DNA of 64,000 bases from Psychrilyobacter piezotolerans (GCF_003391055.1 NZ_QUAJ01000001.1:186001-250000), one strand, 5' to 3'; positions 46,966-55,803 are shown, counted from the first letter of the stretch. Numbers and translations are program-made. The notes: a model not told the origin generated them from the sequence alone.

Positions 46966-47565
46966 CTATATCCCTTTTAAAATTTTACCTATTTCACTTC
47001 TATTTTCGTCTATATGTACGGCTATTTCCAAAAGACCATCTTTTATTTTTTTTATTACTTCTTTTCTTTTACCTTCATCTTGCAATTTATAAAAATTTTT
47101 ATTTTCATATTGAAAATCTGTATCACAGTATTTATATAAATTTGTTGCTCCACTGGACGTTTTTAATGATAAAGTGGTTAATTTTTTTAACAACTCCTCT
47201 TCAATATTTTTCAAACCAACCTCTTGTACGTCTTTATCAAATATTTGAAAGAATAAATAAAAATCTTCATCTGCTTTTGCATTTGCTACTCCTATACTCA
47301 AAACATTTTCATTAAAATAATCCTCATAAACATAATACATTTCTAATGGTGACCATTTATTGTTTCTCGCATTTTTTATTTTATTCACTTCTGATACCCC
47401 TTGATCATTATCTAATGAAAACCCATATTCCCCTATACTTCCTCCTATCTCTTCTTTTAATTCATTCCAAAATTTAAACTCTATCTCGGCTTTTGCTTCT
47501 GGGATTGATTTACTTAATTCCTCAACTATCTTTAAATTATTATTTTTTAATAAAAATTCTTTCAT
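46966..47565 (-). CDS. C-terminal remnant of a PDDEXK_4-like nuclease
   Basis: The 199-residue frame starts MKEFLLKNNNLKIVEELSKSIPEAKAEIEFKFWNEL. This is the kind of sequence found after the catalytic domain in PD-(D/E)XK superfamily (PDDEXK_4) proteins, so it is probably the back half of a larger gene. The open frame runs further upstream without a start (KYIYSEPEKEEI precedes the Met), and the missing front part continues in another frame at 47600-47758. AGGAGGAAATA stands before the ATG, so the remnant could still be translated. A stand-alone function is unlikely but not excluded. Confidence 0.55.
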   Translation of the reverse strand: MKEFLLKNNNLKIVEELSKSIPEAKAEIEFKFWNELKEEIGGSIGEYGFSLDNDQGVSEVNKIKNARNNKWSPLEMYYVYEDYFNENVLSIGVANAKADEDFYLFFQIFDKDVQEVGLKNIEEELLKKLTTLSLKTSSGATNLYKYCDTDFQYENKNFYKLQDEGKRKEVIKKIKDGLLEIAVHIDENRSEIGKILKGI

Positions 47566-47599
47566 TATTTCCTCCTTTTCTGGCTCAGAATATATATAT

Positions 47600-47758
47600 T
47601 TAGTATTCTTTTTTATATTGAGCTGTCGTTTCTCTCACACTAGGTATAATACTTAATTTTTCTATACTTTCCTCTATAAATTTTAGAATTTTTTCTTCAA
47701 ATAATATCTTTTCATAATTTAAATCTTCGCTGTCCAAGGTTAAATAATACAATTTATC
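47600..47758 (-). pseudogene. Upstream fragment of the broken PDDEXK_4-like nuclease
   Basis: An open stretch without a start reads DKLYYLTLDSEDLNYE ... SVRETTAQYKKEY-stop. In intact PDDEXK_4 proteins the segment YLTLDG...VRE-x-I-x-QY is followed by a linker and then the M-x-E-F-L-L-x-N region, exactly what lies just downstream in another frame. Reading AAA-AAG instead of AAA-AAA-G in the A run at about 47608-47614 joins the two frames. The N-terminal catalytic domain is gone: a stop codon precedes the fragment and only AT-rich DNA lies beyond. Confidence 0.65.
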
Positions 47759-47855
47759 TTAATATATCATTAAAATTTTCCTACTTCCTTTCCCCTATGA
47801 ATATTAGGAATTCACTTTTAGTTTTAGTTTCAAAAGTAAAATATACTTAGTATAC

Positions 47856-47887
47856 TAAAAAAGGGTAATCCATAAATCACCCTTTCT
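47856..47887 (-). terminator. Terminator of the small membrane protein gene
   Basis: Stem AAAGGGT / ACCCTTT with a 12-base loop, ending in TTTTTTAG on the minus strand. Confidence 0.75.
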
Positions 47888-47906
47888 TCTGATTATATTA
47901 TTCTCT

Positions 47907-48221
47907 TTATGCTATTTCTATACTATTCGTAACACGTTTTCCTAAGCTGAATATGAAGAATATACCTGCTATTCCAAATGTTATTATACTAAATATTGTC
48001 CATAACACGAGATATACACAATCTCCTCCTACATTTAGATTAGAACTCATTCGTCTTTCGATACCGTTTTCTACCAGTATACTTCTATTAATTAAATATT
48101 TTGAAAAACTCAAAATAAAAAATGGTGCTGCTAATCCAAAAGTTATAATCAGTAATAAAAACCACCCCAATAAAAACAACAAACTTTCTCCAAACGTTAA
48201 ATTACATTTTATTTTCCCCAC
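47907..48221 (-). CDS. Small two-helix membrane protein
   Basis: About 104 residues with two long hydrophobic segments, LLFLLGWFLLLIITFGLAAPFFIL and YLVLWTIFSIITFGIAGIFFIF, each containing the phrase II-T-F-G-[IL]-A. The halves look like an internal duplication, similar in style to small DUF898-like membrane proteins with a repeated I-T-x-G motif. I start at a GTG (48219-48221) because AAAGGAGAGATTTT stands just before it; the in-frame ATG 15 codons upstream would make that site coding. Function unknown. Confidence 0.6.
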   Translation of the reverse strand: MGKIKCNLTFGESLLFLLGWFLLLIITFGLAAPFFILSFSKYLINRSILVENGIERRMSSNLNVGGDCVYLVLWTIFSIITFGIAGIFFIFSLGKRVTNSIEIA

Positions 48222-48311
48222 AAAATCTCTCCTTTTTTTAAGTTTAATTTTTCGTATTTTAAGCATACATTAAGTTTCAATAAAATAAAAATTAAAAAAA
48301 ATTAATATTTT

Positions 48312-48342
48312 AAAAAAAGAAAATCCTCAGATTCTCTTTCTT
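48312..48342 (-). terminator. Terminator of the phosphohexomutase gene
   Basis: Hairpin AGAGAATC / GATTTTCT with a four-base loop, ending in TTTTTTT on the minus strand, about 20 bases after the stop. Confidence 0.75.
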
Positions 48343-48363
48343 AAATTATATTATTTTATTAAA

Positions 48364-50091
48364 CTATAATCCCTCTACAAATTCTTTGAATTCCACCATA
48401 GATCTGTCTAGTTTCTTTTCCACCTCTGCCTTGCTGTCTGATTTTACAGCGAAATAATATTTTATTTTCGGCTCAGTTCCAGATGGCCTGGCTGTGATAT
48501 ATGTTCCGTCAGCTAAAACAAATTGAAGCACATTGGATTTCGGCAGGTCTAATTTAACCTCTGTACAAGCCGTCTTATCGCACTCTGTCTGTAATTCAAA
48601 ATCTCTTACTGTGACTATGTCCTGCCCCAATAGTTGTGCAGGAGTATTTTCTCTTAGAGTTTTCATGATATTGGTGATTTGTTCTGCTCCATCTTTTCCA
48701 CTCATAGTTATTGCAGTGATTCCCTCTTTATACCAGCCATATTTTTCGTACATCTTATCTAATTCTGCCGGAATATCTGTTCCAATAGACTCATAATAAG
48801 CTGCCATCTCGGATAAGATCATAGTAGTCACAATGGCATCTTTATCTCTGGCATGGGTACCTATCAGGTATCCATAAGATTCTTCAAATCCAAAGACATA
48901 ACTTCCGTCTAAGACCCCATCTTCGAATTGCTTTATTTTTTCCCCTATGAATTTAAACCCCGTCAATGTTCTATACATCTTTACCCCATGAGCTTTTGCC
49001 ACTGCATCAAGCATAGGAGTAGAAACCACTGTGGAAATTACTGCACCATTGGAAGGGATATCCTTTTTAAATTCCAAGATATATTCCATCAACAATAACC
49101 CTACCTGGTTTCCATTTGGATATGACCAATCACCTTTTTTATCCTTTACTGCTATTCCCAGTCTGTCTGCATCTGGATCATTTGCCATAACAATGGATGA
49201 ACCTTTTTCATCTGCTAACTCAATTCCTAATTTAAACACTGCCGGATCCTCAGGGTTTGCATACCCCACTGTAGGAAATGTTCCATCTGGCATCTCCTGA
49301 CTGGATACTGTGTACACAGATTTAAATCCACATTCATCCAATACTCTTTGTACAGGCACCCTCCCTGTTCCATGGAGCGGGGTATATACTATCTTATAAT
49401 CTGCTTTATTTGGAATATCTGTTATAATCTGTTCCTTCTTTACAGCCTCCATATATTTATCATCTAAATCTTTTCCTACTATGATCAATAATCCACGGGA
49501 TTTAGCTTCCTCTTCAGAGATAAGTTTAATCTCTCCTAAATCTTTGACATTTTTAACACCATTTACTATCCCGCTGGCATGAGGTTCTACACATTGAGCT
49601 CCGTCATTCCAATAAACTTTATATCCATTGTATTCTACCGGATTATGGGATGCAGTTACTACTACACCTGCCTGGGTTCCCAATTCTCTCACTGCAAATG
49701 ATAATTCCGGAGTAGATCGAAGTGATTCAAATAAATATGCAGGAATTCCATTGGCAGCTAATACCAAAGCTGTATTCAATGAATATTCTACCGATCCTAT
49801 CCTGCAGTCATAAGCTATTACAACACCTTTTTTTCTTACAGCTTCTGCATCTACTTCTAACAGGTAGTTTGCAAATCCTTGAGTCGCTTTCCTTATCATA
49901 TATTTATTCATTCTATTGATTCCGTTTCCCCTGACTCCCCTCAATCCCCCTGTACCAAATGCTAATTCAGTATAGAACCTTTCCTCTATCTCCTTTTCAT
50001 CTCCCTTTATAGAAGCTAATTCTTCCCTGTCCTCTCTATCTATATATGGTGAATTTAACCACACTTCATATTCCTTCATATAATCTTTCAT
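48364..50091 (-). CDS. Phosphoglucomutase/phosphomannomutase family
   Basis: Alpha-D-phosphohexomutase interconverting hexose 1- and 6-phosphates, feeding glycogen, cell-surface sugar or LPS synthesis. The phosphoserine loop is VVTASHNPVEYNGYKVY (near residue 145), the metal-binding loop NDPDADRLGI, the sugar-binding loop FGFEESYG and the phosphate-binding loop RPSGTEPKIKYY. The 575 residues correspond to the long PgcA-type enzymes of Firmicutes rather than the 460-residue ManB group. The ATG follows TTGGAGGGAAACT. It is monocistronic, with a terminator behind and repeats in front. Confidence 0.9.
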   Translation of the reverse strand: MKDYMKEYEVWLNSPYIDREDREELASIKGDEKEIEERFYTELAFGTGGLRGVRGNGINRMNKYMIRKATQGFANYLLEVDAEAVRKKGVVIAYDCRIGSVEYSLNTALVLAANGIPAYLFESLRSTPELSFAVRELGTQAGVVVTASHNPVEYNGYKVYWNDGAQCVEPHASGIVNGVKNVKDLGEIKLISEEEAKSRGLLIIVGKDLDDKYMEAVKKEQIITDIPNKADYKIVYTPLHGTGRVPVQRVLDECGFKSVYTVSSQEMPDGTFPTVGYANPEDPAVFKLGIELADEKGSSIVMANDPDADRLGIAVKDKKGDWSYPNGNQVGLLLMEYILEFKKDIPSNGAVISTVVSTPMLDAVAKAHGVKMYRTLTGFKFIGEKIKQFEDGVLDGSYVFGFEESYGYLIGTHARDKDAIVTTMILSEMAAYYESIGTDIPAELDKMYEKYGWYKEGITAITMSGKDGAEQITNIMKTLRENTPAQLLGQDIVTVRDFELQTECDKTACTEVKLDLPKSNVLQFVLADGTYITARPSGTEPKIKYYFAVKSDSKAEVEKKLDRSMVEFKEFVEGL

Positions 50092-50225
50092 AGTTTCCCT
50101 CCAATTTTTATTTCTCGCTTCTTAGTAGATAATACTTTTTTTCCGTCTTTTTTTCAAGTAAGATTTTTGAGTTAAATCTACTTCTCCACCTTTTTTTTCC
50201 TGTTAATCTACAGAAATCTTAATTC

Positions 50226-50368
50226 ATAGAACACGGATCTCTGTCGAGATACACAGAAAATCTCTGATTCACACTGATAATTACGTTTTCTTGGTTTAAA
50301 CCCCAAAAATAAAAATCTGTGATTATCTCCATCCTATCCGTGTATGTATCCATACATCCGCGTTCTAT
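50226..50368. mobile_element. 143-bp MITE-like element, copy 2 (inverted)
   Basis: Reverse-complement copy of the element at 16097-16239, with the same length, ATAGAACACGGAT and ATCCGCGTTCTAT termini, and about 95% identity. It lies in the spacer between the phosphohexomutase gene and the IMPACT-family gene. The spacer is otherwise AT-rich and carries a CTCTGTGTGACTTTATC phrase to the right. No target-site duplication is obvious. Confidence 0.75.
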
Positions 50369-50432
50369 TTCTTTTTTTCTCTGTGTGACTTTATCTTCCC
50401 TCAGTGCAGCCCTGTGTCCAAGTTATTAGCCT

Positions 50433-50462
50433 AAAAAAAAAAGGTTGAATAATTCAACCTTA
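50433..50462 (-). terminator. Terminator overlapping the IMPACT-family stop codon
   Basis: Perfect stem AAGGTTGAAT / ATTCAACCTT with a minimal loop, followed by TTTTTTTT on the minus strand. The last bases of the gene form part of the stem. Confidence 0.88.
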
Positions 50463-51032
50463 ATTTTCTATCAATACAATTCCCCTTACTTCCTTTAGTT
50501 TTGCAAGTGTACCTTCTGAAACTCTTCCCCTGTAGAGAATTTGTTCCCCGTATTCCTTGAAAAACTCCTCTTCATCCTCCAGCAATTTGTCTATCTGAAC
50601 AGACCTGTCATAAGAAAATTCCATTACCACATTTATTTTGGGATTCCATTCCACTATCTGGGCTTCTTCCACAGCTAATTTTGCAGTTTTAGCATAATTT
50701 CGAATAAGTCCTCCGGCTCCTAATTTTATCCCGCCAAAATATCTGGTAGCTACTACCACTAAATTATCCAACCCCAGTATATTTAAAATCTCTCCCATAG
50801 GTTTCCCTGCTGTTCCACTGGGTTCCCCATCGTCATCTACCTTATAGTATTCCTGACCTTTTTCTAAGACCTTATATGCACTGCAATTATGTCTCGCATC
50901 GGGATGTTTTAATTTTATCATCTTTATAAATTCCTCTGCCTCATCCTTTGTAAAAATAGGCTTTATATATCCTATAAATTTAGACTTTTTGATCTCAAAT
51001 TCTATCATACTTTCATTTTTTATTGTTTTCAA
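50460..51032 (-). CDS. YigZ/IMPACT family protein
   Basis: Cytoplasmic protein of 190 residues from the IMPACT/YigZ (UPF0029) family, proposed to bind nucleic acid or ribosomes; function in bacteria is unclear. Hallmarks: FEIKKSKFIGYI, HPDARHNCSAY, the DDDGEPSGTAGKP motif near residue 67-79, and VVVATRYFGGIKLGAGGLIR. The start is TTG (51030-51032) after GGGAGATTAAGAT and overlaps the stop of the upstream channel-like gene, so the two are coupled. Confidence 0.88.
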   Translation of the reverse strand: MKTIKNESMIEFEIKKSKFIGYIKPIFTKDEAEEFIKMIKLKHPDARHNCSAYKVLEKGQEYYKVDDDGEPSGTAGKPMGEILNILGLDNLVVVATRYFGGIKLGAGGLIRNYAKTAKLAVEEAQIVEWNPKINVVMEFSYDRSVQIDKLLEDEEEFFKEYGEQILYRGRVSEGTLAKLKEVRGIVLIEN

Positions 51033-51655
51033 ATCTTAATCTCCCTAAATTTGCCAGGTAAGTTTAATTTATATTTAATAGCTACCATCCTTATGGCGAA
51101 TAGAAGTAAAAATATTGTATAAGCTAAACTTTCCCTCTCTAAAATCTTCTCCTTGGCTAAAAACCAATATAAAAATCCTCCTGCTGCACATAGGGCAGCA
51201 TACAGGTCTTCCTTCAATATAAATGGGATTTCAGAAACCAGCATATCTCTGATCACTCCTCCGCCTACACCAGTCAGGGTAGCCATTACAGCTGTAGAAA
51301 ATGGCCCTAAATTAGCGTTCACACCTTTTTCTGCTCCAATTATGGCAAAGGCAGCCAATCCTAATGCGTCAGATATCATTACAAGTCTTGAAATTCTCCT
51401 GCTGCCTTCTAATTTATTGTGTAAAAAAAAGTAACTGATCAGTGCTGTAACCACAGCTAAGTATGCATCCCTTTCATTGAGAAGTGATACCGGAATTTTA
51501 TTTAGGAGCATATCCCTTATGATTCCACCACCTACTGCAGTTATTACGCCCAGTACAATCACACCAAAAATATCTAACCTGTATTTCAATCCCTTTAACA
51601 TCCCGGATATTGCAAAAGCTACAACACCTATATAATTTGTAATCTCGAAAAACAT
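51029..51655 (-). CDS. TRIC/YadS family membrane protein
   Basis: Integral inner-membrane protein of 208 residues with about seven helices, built from two repeats that each contain the glycine motif G-G-G-x-x-R-D (VGGGIIRDML near residue 42 and VGGGVIRDML near 128). This is the UPF0126 group, which belongs to the trimeric intracellular cation (TRIC) channel family; a role in monovalent cation or glycine transport has been discussed for homologues. It is translationally coupled to the IMPACT-family gene downstream. Confidence 0.87.
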   Translation of the reverse strand: MFFEITNYIGVVAFAISGMLKGLKYRLDIFGVIVLGVITAVGGGIIRDMLLNKIPVSLLNERDAYLAVVTALISYFFLHNKLEGSRRISRLVMISDALGLAAFAIIGAEKGVNANLGPFSTAVMATLTGVGGGVIRDMLVSEIPFILKEDLYAALCAAGGFLYWFLAKEKILERESLAYTIFLLLFAIRMVAIKYKLNLPGKFREIKI

Positions 51656-51795
51656 CTTCCCTTTACACTCCTAATCTTTTCTCTTTTATTATTTTTTATT
51701 TTATTTTTGACGCTAAATTTTATTTAATTGGCGTATTCGTGGTTAATCTCCTGGTCTTTAATTATCCATTGTACATTTGGGATTCCAATTATTAG

Positions 51796-52542
51796 TTATC
51801 CCTGCCTTATATACATATTTAAAATATTCACTAAAAAACCAAACATTGGATCGATTATCTTCCATAGTATCCCCAGGTAACTTAGGGCAATTATTATAAA
51901 AAATCCATATCTGTCTAAGTTCTCGACCATATCTTTTATCACATCTCCTCCCAGACTCCATAAGATCTTAGATCCATCCAAAGGCGGGATAGGCAGGATG
52001 TTAAATATCCCTAAAACTAAATTTATCCTGATCAAATAACCTATTGCCATATGAACTATATCATTGCTCATATATAACTCCGGGAAAAATTTAATTATCG
52101 TAGCACCTACAAAGGCCAGGGTAAAATTCACTACCACTCCGGCTATAGACACCATGAAAACACTGAGTTCCCCTCTTCTAAAGTTTCGATAGTCTACAGG
52201 GACAGGTTTTGCCCACCCTATGACAAAGGATGACCCCATCAAGATAAGTCCGATGGGTAACAACATACCTAAAGGATCTATGTGTTTTATAGGGTTTAGT
52301 GTCAAACGTCCCATGACTTTAGCTGTGGAATCTCCATTTAGATAAGCCACCACTCCATGAGCTAATTCATGCAATATGATAGATATCATGAGGACTCCTA
52401 TCATAATAAGGATCGTTGGTGTTTTTATCAAACGCCCCATCAGAAATACCAACAATAAAACTGCCAAAGTTCCGTAGATAACCTTGGTAGACCTGGGCAT
52501 ATCTCTATTTTCATATTTAAAATTTTCAAAAAAATCTCTCAT
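51796..52542 (-). CDS. Site-2 protease family zinc metallopeptidase (M50)
   Basis: Membrane-embedded metallopeptidase of the M50 family, 248 residues and about six transmembrane segments. The zinc motif HELAHG lies in helix IILHELAHGVVAYLNGD, and the third ligand is the Asp of NILPIPPLDGSKIL near residue 190. The short length without PDZ or CBS domains places it with the small rhomboid-like/YwhC-type S2P group of unknown substrates. The ATG follows TAGGAGGTAAG. It lies 35 bases downstream of comEC on the same strand and may share its transcript. Confidence 0.87.
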   Translation of the reverse strand: MRDFFENFKYENRDMPRSTKVIYGTLAVLLLVFLMGRLIKTPTILIMIGVLMISIILHELAHGVVAYLNGDSTAKVMGRLTLNPIKHIDPLGMLLPIGLILMGSSFVIGWAKPVPVDYRNFRRGELSVFMVSIAGVVVNFTLAFVGATIIKFFPELYMSNDIVHMAIGYLIRINLVLGIFNILPIPPLDGSKILWSLGGDVIKDMVENLDRYGFFIIIALSYLGILWKIIDPMFGFLVNILNMYIRQG

Positions 52543-52577
52543 CTTACCTCCTATTTCCGTTATTATGACACAGAGAT

Positions 52578-54230
52578 TTACTTTCTCTCTGTGACTTTCT
52601 TTATCCTTCCTTTTTCATTTATAAAAAATTCATCTCCTACCTTTATCCTTTGCCCTTTCTCAAGTACAGTAGTTTCTGCGCCGGGGTAGGCTTCCTTTAA
52701 CTCATTATTTTCCATTCCATAGGAGGTCACTATATAATCTAATCTATTTATCCCGCTGTCTTTTAGCAGGAGGATCTCCCTCCTCTCTGGTCTCCTATTC
52801 AAAAATAATACCTCATTGGGAGTGCTTCTATAATTCATCCATTTCAAATCTAATTTTTCTATCCTTTGAGGCGGTACTAGAAATATCAACGGTATTATCC
52901 CTAAAACTATATACCAGTATTTTCTTATTTTTTCCCTTTCAAATAGGATAAATAATAATATTAGAACATATAGGAAGATATATAATAATAAAGAGATTTT
53001 AACATAAAATGCCAAAGTTAAAAAGGGAATTTTAGAAAATATATCTATTATTAAACTCAAGAGTTTATAGAGGTAATATCCAAGGGGCATCAAGATCTTC
53101 CCCAGACCTATAAAAGATAATAAAAGGGCTATAAATAAGACCTGAACTGTGACCGTGCCCAGTGGAATCACTATTAAATTTGGTATAAAAGAAAACAAGG
53201 GTAAAACTCTAAAATAATATAAAAATATCGGTATCAGGATAAGCTGGATGGAAAAGCTTAATATAAGAAAATCTATAAGTTTTATTTTTTTTAGTTTTTT
53301 AGGAATAAATCTTTTTATCTCCCCTTGGATTTTAGGGTATAAAAATAAGATTCCTGCTAAAGCCAGGTAGGACATCTGGTAGGAGATACTCCTAATGGCA
53401 TAGGGGTTGATAAAACCAGAAACCATAAAAGCCAGCATCAATGCTTTCTTCATCTCCCTTTCCTCATAAAAGATCTTAGCACCTAAATATAGTACTCCCA
53501 TGATATATGCCCGGAGGACAGAGGGAGTAAACCCTACCCCATAACAATAGGCCGTGAGGATGATTCCGGCCATTGCATATCTGATCTGATAGGGTAATTT
53601 TTTTAACAGAACCAGTATGGAAAATATTATTATTCCTATATGCAGCCCTGATATTACAAGGATATGGGAGGTTCCTGTATAGTTAAACTTTTCCCTGACC
53701 TCTTGAGATATCCCGTCTTTCCTGCCCAGCAGAACTGCTGCAACAAAATTTTGAAATTCATAGGGAAAGGCGGAGACTAATTTTTCTACCCTGTTATTTA
53801 AAAGATCTTTAATTGGAGTTTCTATCTTTTCATCTTTCAAAACCACCAATTCTATCCTGGCATCCTCTATTTTATTTATTCTTCCCAGAACATTATAAGA
53901 ACCATCCTCTAAAAACTTATCCAAAACAGGATAATAACTGATTTTCAAATGTTTTCCGTCGGTTTTTATTATCTTGGCATTGTCTGAAACCACATCCATC
54001 TGAAATTCATAAGTTTTATTTACTCCAAGTTTATCCATGGTTTTCAAACTGTAATTCACATACAAAAATATCGTTATCCCGCTTAACACCAAGGTTAAGA
54101 TCCTGTCTTTTCTTTTAAAGTAAACTGCCAGGATAAACAAAAGGGAACAAAGTAATCCTTCCCTCCCTCCAAAAAGATTGACCATAGATATAAATATTGC
54201 ATTTAGGAAAAATATCATATTTATATCCAT
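52578..54230 (-). CDS. ComEC/Rec2 family DNA-uptake channel protein
   Basis: Polytopic membrane protein related to ComEC, the inner-membrane channel for transforming DNA. Residues about 1-150 form the OB-like periplasmic part (DUF4131 region). The Competence domain follows: GTSHILVISGLHIGII, GFTPSVLRAYIMG and SISYQMSYLALAGI. At 550 residues it lacks the C-terminal metallo-beta-lactamase nuclease domain of many ComEC proteins, with only a short beta-rich tail (GMENNELKEAYPGAETTVLEKGQ), which is common in some groups. The ATG follows GGGAGTGATCTT. Confidence 0.87.
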   Translation of the reverse strand: MDINMIFFLNAIFISMVNLFGGREGLLCSLLFILAVYFKRKDRILTLVLSGITIFLYVNYSLKTMDKLGVNKTYEFQMDVVSDNAKIIKTDGKHLKISYYPVLDKFLEDGSYNVLGRINKIEDARIELVVLKDEKIETPIKDLLNNRVEKLVSAFPYEFQNFVAAVLLGRKDGISQEVREKFNYTGTSHILVISGLHIGIIIFSILVLLKKLPYQIRYAMAGIILTAYCYGVGFTPSVLRAYIMGVLYLGAKIFYEEREMKKALMLAFMVSGFINPYAIRSISYQMSYLALAGILFLYPKIQGEIKRFIPKKLKKIKLIDFLILSFSIQLILIPIFLYYFRVLPLFSFIPNLIVIPLGTVTVQVLFIALLLSFIGLGKILMPLGYYLYKLLSLIIDIFSKIPFLTLAFYVKISLLLYIFLYVLILLFILFEREKIRKYWYIVLGIIPLIFLVPPQRIEKLDLKWMNYRSTPNEVLFLNRRPERREILLLKDSGINRLDYIVTSYGMENNELKEAYPGAETTVLEKGQRIKVGDEFFINEKGRIKKVTERK

Positions 54231-54314
54231 AAGATCACTCCCTGTTCTAATATTTTACTTGATACAGCTCTAGTTATTCCCAAAGTCAGTTACCAGATGC
54301 AGTTCATTGTATAA

Positions 54315-54671
54315 TTAAAACCTTGTTTGCCGTAAACTTTCTCCATATTGATTTCTGCCAGCCTCTCCCTCATTAACCATTAAGACCAGAAACCATATCC
54401 AGCCTATCAACGGAATCAATATCACCAGCTGCATCCATCCGCTCTTTCCTATGTCATGCAGCCTTCTTATGGTAACTGCAATTCCCGGGATAAATATAAA
54501 CAATGAATATATCCCTGAAAGAACTTCATTTCCAGGGGAAATTAGTTGGTCTATTGTAAGCAATGCCATACTTATTGCAAAATTTACCAATACAAACATC
54601 CAGTATTCCCTTCTGTCGGATCTGCCGTCAAAATCCTTCCACTGCCTCAATACTTTTAAATAATAATTCAT
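54315..54671 (-). CDS. DUF805 family membrane protein
   Basis: Small inner-membrane protein of 118 residues with the DUF805 signature: a WKDFDGRSDRREYWMF start, three transmembrane helices, the IRRLHDIGKSGW motif near residue 70, and the short NQYGE-type tail. Function is not known for the family, which is often abundant and stress- or envelope-associated. The ATG follows GGAGGAGAGCAG. It stands alone between comEC and a repeat-rich spacer. Confidence 0.9.
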   Translation of the reverse strand: MNYYLKVLRQWKDFDGRSDRREYWMFVLVNFAISMALLTIDQLISPGNEVLSGIYSLFIFIPGIAVTIRRLHDIGKSGWMQLVILIPLIGWIWFLVLMVNEGEAGRNQYGESLRQTRF

Positions 54672-54844
54672 CTGCTCTCCTCCTTTATTAGTTTTGCCTA
54701 TAATTTACTAAAAATACCTTATTTTCCTTTTCACATCACCCCTATTTTTTTTAAAATTTATAAATCGATCTTTAATAATCTATCTTTCATAGCGTTACAG
54801 AACTTTAAAAAAACTTTTACAGCTATTTCGCTGAAGTCTAATAA

Positions 54845-55145
54845 TTTTTTTGTCACGAATAGCACGAATCTTATAAACATTTTTTGACACAGATTTACGC
54901 AGATAAAAACTGATTTCCACAGATTAATTTACATCCTGTATTTTTTATTTCTTAATCCGTGTATGCTCTTGCATCCGCGTTCTATTTCTTCGTGATACAT
55001 TTAAATTTCTTTATTAAATCATATTTAAAATTAAGTTTTCCAGTACACGTTTTTCTACGATTATCTAAATCGAGTATAGCTAAAACTTGATTTAGAATGT
55101 CGTTTTTAATAATCCTATATTTTTAGTGTAATTCGTGACTAAGTC
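54845..55145. repeat. Repeat-rich spacer with degraded ATAGAAC-type element
   Basis: Most of the 550-base gap before the acetyltransferase gene. It holds TTGTCACGAATAGCACGAAT (about 54850), then GACACAGATTTACGCAGAT, and an ATCCGTGTATGCTCTTGCATC stretch ending in ATCCGCGTTCTAT (54973-54985), the right end of the 143-bp family without a matching left end. It closes with GTGTAATTCGTGACTAAGTC (about 55125). No gene is visible. Confidence 0.6.
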
Positions 55146-55156
55146 TTTTAATATTT

Positions 55157-55185
55157 TTGGATTATTTCCCTTTGCAGAGTATACT
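55157..55185 (+). promoter_or_regulatory. Promoter of the acetyltransferase gene
   Basis: Plus strand: -35 TTGGAT (55157-55162), 17-base spacer, -10 TATACT (55180-55185), 36 bases before the ATG. Confidence 0.58.
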
Positions 55186-55221
55186 CCTATTAAAAATTAA
55201 TTTTCAGGGGAGGAAAAAAAG

Positions 55222-55749
55222 ATGTATGAAGGTAAACTGGTACGACTGAGGGAGTATCGAAAGGAAGATATAGAAAAAGCTAAGGAGTTTTTAAATGATT
55301 TTGAGGTAAGGAAAAATTTGCAGCCTGCAATACCTTACCCGTATACATTGGAAGACGAGGAAAAGTGGTACAGCGGTATCAGTGCTGTAAAAGATACCTA
55401 TACCTTTGCCTTGGAAACTCTAGAGGGCAGATATATTGGGGGATGCGGGGTAAATAGTGTCGATTGGAAAAACAGTAAGGCAGTGATCGGAATATTTATA
55501 GGAGATAAGGAATACTGGGGTAAAGGATACGGCAGTGATGCCATAAATACCCTGGTTAAATTTATATTTGAAGAGATGAATATCAACAAGATAGCACTGT
55601 GTGTCTATTCTTTCAACGAAAGAGCCATCAAATGTTATGAAAAATGCGACTTTACCAGAGAGGGGGTTTTGAGGGAAGAACTTTTCCGACAGGGCAGATA
55701 TCACGATGAGATATTGATGAGTCTGCTGAGGAAAGAATATAAAAAATAA
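55222..55749 (+). CDS. GNAT family acetyltransferase, RimJ/RimL-like
   Basis: N-acetyltransferase of 175 residues. The GNAT core is clear: LVRLREYRKEDIE at the start, the acetyl-CoA loop GDKEYWGKGYGSDA near residues 93-106 and YSFNERAIKCYEKCDF near 130-145. The closest overall pattern is the RimJ/RimL and spermidine-acetyltransferase-like set, which modify protein N-termini, amino acids or polyamines; the substrate cannot be read from sequence. AGGGGAGGAAAAAAAG precedes the ATG. It is monocistronic, with its own promoter and terminator. Confidence 0.85.
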   Translation: MYEGKLVRLREYRKEDIEKAKEFLNDFEVRKNLQPAIPYPYTLEDEEKWYSGISAVKDTYTFALETLEGRYIGGCGVNSVDWKNSKAVIGIFIGDKEYWGKGYGSDAINTLVKFIFEEMNINKIALCVYSFNERAIKCYEKCDFTREGVLREELFRQGRYHDEILMSLLRKEYKK

Positions 55750-55802
55750 AAACCCTGCCTAATAATTAGAGAATTCTCCTCTAATTATTAGGCAGGTTTA
55801 GG
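55750..55802. terminator. Bidirectional terminator
   Basis: Perfect 18-base inverted repeat (CCTGCCTAATAATTAGAG and its complement, 55754-55771 and 55779-55796) with a seven-base loop, between the convergent acetyltransferase and nagA genes. Such a long perfect stem is the strongest hairpin in the window. Confidence 0.88.
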
Positions 55803-55803
55803 T

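Noticed and set aside
51758-51961. A 67-codon minus-strand frame overlapping the end of the M50 protease gene
   Set aside because: It is an out-of-frame shadow of the protease gene without a ribosome-binding site; its Asn/Trp/Cys-rich composition is not protein-like.
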